Shown here piece by piece: positions 60,882 through 64,000 of a stretch of 64,000 bases of DNA (position 1 is the first letter of the stretch; each line of letters starts with the position of its first letter). Location: NCBI RefSeq assembly GCF_032452875.1, contig NC_083877.1, positions 49,091,724 to 49,155,723 of the forward strand, read 5' to 3'. This DNA comes from Bos javanicus (lineage: Eukaryota; Chordata; Mammalia; Artiodactyla; Bovidae). The notes beneath the pieces were generated by a model, which had not been told where the DNA came from, searched no databases, and worked only from the letters and a program-made list of their open reading frames with translations. Made by a program: the position numbers and the translations under genes.

Positions 60882-60912
<31 letters not shown>

Positions 60913-61615
60913 AAGCACATTGCCTGTTTTGCATGTATGTATTTCGGAAATTGGACACACATGATATACATCCATTTATTCTCCTAAAACAGAAAATTAT
61001 GGAACACCATCTTCCTGTAACTGAAGTTGTATCCGTAATAGCAAGCACCTTCTGAAAAATGATACCATGTAACAAAATAATTGGCAGAAATTTATTTCAA
61101 AAGCAATGTTTCTATCACAAGCATAATCATGTAGAACAGAAGTGTTTTTGTTTCCACCACTGCAGAGAAACAAAGTCGTTTAATATGAGTTAAGATGTCT
61201 CAAAGTTTTGGCAGACTTTCTAAGCCCCCTGCTGCTGTTGCTTTCAGAATCTCTTTTAGAAGTTTCCATGTGATTTCAATGGCTGCTTAGGGGAAATATT
61301 GGCTAAACTCCTCATTTTGACTGTTAAGATGGCTTGAGTGTTTTCAGAATGTTTTCATTTGCTAGAAATATGTTTTGCACTCAGGCTTCTCTTGTTGAAG
61401 AAGGTTGGTTACCAGCCATCTGATGACGCCTCAGGGTGTTTACAGAAAATGTGGGTGCTGTAGTTATATTTGAGCACAGCCCTCCCCCAACAAAGATAGT
61501 GTGGTAATCAGCAGAAATGGGAAAACATGTACTTAAGGATTGATGCTTGTAAAGAGGTGCTGTAAAGAAACATGGTTGTTCAGATGTAAGACATGACTGA
61601 CAGCTCTCCTTGTAG
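59851..61615. other. Repeat-free intron before the candidate exon
   Basis: No interspersed repeat recognised, only T26 at 60882-60907. Confidence 0.55.
60882..60907. repeat. T26 homopolymer
   Basis: Uninterrupted T run about 710 bp upstream of the candidate cassette exon. Length is unreliable in short-read assemblies. Confidence 0.95.
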
Positions 61616-61726
61616 GCATGCTAGTAACAATAAAGTCTAGAAGTTCAACATCAAAGCGATCACAGCTTACTCCACCAGTGACTTGCACATCAAAGAGGAA
61701 GCGCAAGACAAAGGCAGTGCACGGAG
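61616..61726 (+). CDS. RORA: Candidate alternative cassette exon of RORA (37 codons, phase 1-1)
   Basis: This block looks like an internal coding exon. Its acceptor is a CTGAC branch-like motif and a pyrimidine-rich run ending in TTGTAG, with AG at 61614-61615. Its donor is GAG|GTATGT at 61726/61727. It is 111 nt with no stop in the frame set by RORA4 exon 1. The G left by that exon plus the opening GC makes Gly, then 36 codons from ATG 61618, and a final G that can complete the Ala codon opening the next exon. Insertion therefore preserves the frame. The peptide is Ser/Thr/Lys/Arg-rich with PP at residues 20-21 and KRKRKTK at 27-33, NLS-like, and would lie immediately before the first zinc finger. 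RORA isoforms differ exactly in this segment, which tunes DNA binding. The surrounding 3 kb is nearly repeat-free. I do not recall this segment in described RORA isoforms. A weaker alternative is an alternative first exon starting at ATG 61618. Confidence 0.6.
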
Positions 61727-63089
61727 GTATGTTTCTGCCTGGTAGCCAGATGCTCACGGGGAGCTCCCAGAGCTCCTCTCTTGAATGCAAAGTGATTTTT
61801 TTTTGCCGATCATAGTTTTCATCTCATAAATGACCAGGAATATGAAAGGAGGGCAAATGAACGTTGTAATTGCTCCCCATCACTCTAAGTTTGGTTAGGA
61901 GAAACTCATCGCTGCAGAGATTGGTCCCTCTGGTTTCCTTAAAGAGCAAATTCCATACCGACATGGGCAGCTCTGACTTCACCTAATAGGGTCCGGGGAA
62001 TTAGGCACAAGATAAGAGAGTACAAATTGGATACATTTCAGGTTGGTTGTTTTGAATTATGCTTGACAAAAAGCTGGACCTAAGTTTCTGGAGTTCTCTC
62101 TCTCTTTCTTTTAAATTTTTTCAACGTTCGCCTTGTGGGTGGATTTTTGCTGAATCAGGTGTGTGTTACCTAACAGGTGTGTGTGATAATGAAATTCAGA
62201 CCTGTTAAACCGGCTCTTCATTAATCACCAGATCTGTACTTCAATCTCTAAAGCCAATGGTGTGTCCTCAAGAATACCAAAAGTAGAACAGGAAGAAGAG
62301 TCTAGATTTGATTCCCCCCCTCCTTGTTATTAAATTGAAAATAAAATTAACTATGCAAGCATTATGGGTATTTTGAAATAATATGCTTTTTTTTCCCCTG
62401 CCTTTGAAATCTGGAGTTCTTTTATCGTTCATCTTCAGTAATTTACTCATTTTTAAATGCTATTGAAAAATAGTAGTGCTCTGTGTAATCATTAATAAAT
62501 ACAAAGCGGCTTTCTCAAGGCTCTAGGGAGACCTAATAAACACAGCTGTGTTACTAATTGATGCTATACCGAGCTGACAAAAGTAGTGCATCGGTAAACA
62601 GAAGTTAGAAAGCAAGAAGTTAAAGAACTATAGGGGATTATGTAGACATCAAGGGTTGGAAATTATAATAAGGCCTCTTTAGGGGAGCATTAATTTGCAT
62701 GTGGCTGAATTAGGACACCCAATTATTTCTGAGGACACTATGAAGAGCTCATCCAAAATATCCCCGAAGTGAAAGGTTTGGGTGGTTTGGGACTTACATG
62801 GGATAGAGGGGGGACTGAGGATGTCATATTTCCTATAACTCACCATAGTTTTCCCAGTAGCTTGTTAGAGTAGCTTTCTTTGTCAGGGAGAAAAATGCTG
62901 ATGAACTCGAGAGTACTGCTGTTTCTTTGTTCTATACACACAATTTATGTTGGATTGCCACAATGGAATTTTTTTTAAGCGGGGAGCACAGGAATGTGGA
63001 GACAGAAATAAACCTTTTAAATCTTCTTTCTGTGAACCCCACAAGGACATGAGCATTGAGCAGATTAGAGAGTGGATTTATACCAATGC
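61727..63089. other. Repeat-free intron after the candidate exon
   Basis: No interspersed repeat recognised. Contains the paired CAGGTGTGTGT motif at 62156-62184 and a C7 run near 62315. Confidence 0.55.
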
Positions 63090-63540
63090 TATCCTCTACA
63101 GCAGTGGTCCTCTACATGTGATGATCTGGGTACTCCTGGGGGTCCCCAAGGTCTTTTCAGAGGCTCCAAGAGATTAAAACTCTTTGCATAATAACACTAA
63201 GACATTATTTGCTCTTTTGACTGTACTGACCATTTGCATTGATAGTGCCAAGGCAGGTACAACTCTTGGTGCCTTTGCAGGAATCAAGGCAGTAGTCATT
63301 TTCACTATTAATGTGGACTCTCTGGTAAAAAAAAAAAAAATTACCAAATTCACTTGAGGCTGTCCTGATGAAGCAGTAAAAATTATTAAGCTTATTAAAT
63401 TTTGACCCTTGAGTACAAGTCTTTTTGACGAAATGGGAAGTGCACAGAAAGCACAGAGAGCATTTCTGCTCCTCACCAAAGAAGGATGTTGTTCTCCAGG
63501 GAAAAGTACTTCTGCCACTGTTTGAGTTAAGAGCTGAGTT

Positions 63541-63672
63541 TGGACTTCCCTGGTGGTCCAGTGGTTAAGACTCTACCTCGCCAATGCCAGGAGATCGGGT
63601 TCAGTCTCTGGTCCAGGAACTAGGATCCCACATGCCATTTTGGCATGGCCAAAAGATTTTTAAAAAAAGAAA
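63541..63672 (+). mobile_element. CHR-2-type SINE in the hAT fossil
   Basis: GGACTTCCCTGGTGGTCCAGTGGTTAAGAC through GGTCCAGGAACTAGGATCCCAC and GGCCAAAAG with an A-rich tail. Confidence 0.9.
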
Positions 63673-63713
63673 AGCTAAACTCAGTGCTTTTTTGGTGGAA
63701 TGCCATTTTCTTA

Positions 63714-63771
63714 AGGGCTTCCCTGATAGCTCAGTTGGTAAAGAATCCGACTGCAACGCAGGCAACCCCGG
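63714..63771 (+). mobile_element. Tailless Bov-tA head (58 bp) with target duplication
   Basis: Only the tRNA-like 5' part is present: TAGCTCAGTTGG (A box) to AACCCCGG. It stops before the B box and lacks the BovB-derived tail. A perfect 12-bp duplication GCCATTTTCTTA (63702-63713, 63772-63783) shows that the truncated unit itself was inserted. Confidence 0.9.
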
Positions 63772-63876
63772 GCCATTTTCTTATTAGAACAACTGACTAC
63801 AGTTCTCTGACTTACATACACATCCTACATTTTCTCAAAAATGGATCAAGTAAGCCCATCATTTCAAAAAAAATGT

Positions 63877-64000
63877 TTGTTGTTTAGTCTTTAAGTTATG
63901 TCTGACTCTTGTGATTCCATGGCCTGTAACCCACTTGGCTCCTGTGTCCATGGGATTTTCCAGGCAAGAATACTGGAGTGGGTTGCCAGTTCCTCTCCCA
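63877..64000 (-). mobile_element. Bov-A monomer SINE, running off the right edge
   Basis: GTTGTTTAGTCTTTAAGTTATG through GAGTGGGTTGCCAGTTCC. Incomplete because the window ends. Confidence 0.92.

Larger units (their letters stand above)
63090..63876 (+). mobile_element. hAT-type DNA transposon fossil, interrupted by SINEs
   Basis: GCAGTGGTCCTCTACATG, GGGGGTCCCCAAGGTCTTTTCAG, AATAACACTAAGACATTATTTGC, then CCAGGGAAAAGTACTTCTGCC, TGGAATGCCATTTTCTTA and CATTTTCTCAAAAATGGATCAAG follow a hAT-family transposase fossil in order. Insertions at 63541-63672 and 63714-63771 split it. The reading frame is broken by stops. Family within hAT not fixed. Confidence 0.65.
49418..64000 (+). other. RORA: RORA4 intron 1 (5' part)
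   Basis: Begins at the GTGAGC donor after the RORA4 first exon and runs off the right edge. The next known coding exon (first zinc finger) is not in the window. The candidate cassette exon at 61616-61726 lies inside it. Confidence 0.85.

Noticed and set aside
1..64000. CRISPR arrays, phage, plasmid or bacterial operon features
   Set aside because: The sequence is a mammalian intron throughout; no regularly spaced short repeats, operons or ribosome-binding sites were found.

Overview
This is mammalian nuclear DNA from a ruminant, most likely a bovid. The evidence is the many tRNA-derived ruminant SINEs (Bov-tA and Bov-A2 types), two BovB (RTE) LINE fragments, CHR-type SINEs shared with other cetartiodactyls, and artiodactyl-style L1 3' ends. 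These lie over older mammalian repeats: MIR, L2, L3/CR1, MER5A, a Tigger-type MITE, a hAT fossil and old L1. No prokaryotic, viral or CRISPR features are present.

The only gene I recognise is RORA (retinoic-acid-receptor-related orphan receptor alpha), on the + strand. A strong CpG island at about 48.8-50.7 kb carries the first coding exon of the short isoform RORA4. That exon begins MMYFVIAAMK at 49387 and ends in phase 1 at a GTGAGC donor at 49418. The zinc-finger exons lie beyond the right edge. By analogy with the human gene, the DNA left of the island is intron of the longer RORA isoforms and the DNA right of it is RORA4 intron 1.

Layout. 1-28 kb: intron dense in young SINEs, with two opposed BovB pieces (9.8-10.4 kb + and 20.2-20.7 kb -) and an isolated 160-bp GC-rich patch at 19.3 kb. 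28-40 kb: intron poor in young repeats. 39.6-40.7 kb: three young SINEs. 40.7-59.3 kb: 18.5 kb in which I see no ruminant SINE, containing the CpG island promoter. 59.9-63.1 kb: almost repeat-free. 63.1-64 kb: a hAT transposon fossil cut by three SINEs.

The most interesting observation is an unannotated exon-like block at 61616-61726. It has a good acceptor and donor, is 111 nt long, is open throughout, and is phase 1 at both ends. It would therefore fit in frame between RORA4 exon 1 and the DNA-binding-domain exon, adding 37 residues with a basic KRKRKTK cluster just before the zinc fingers. The second is the RORA4 leader: one upstream ORF ends in a TAA that directly abuts the main ATG, and another overlaps it, while the main ATG has a weak start context.
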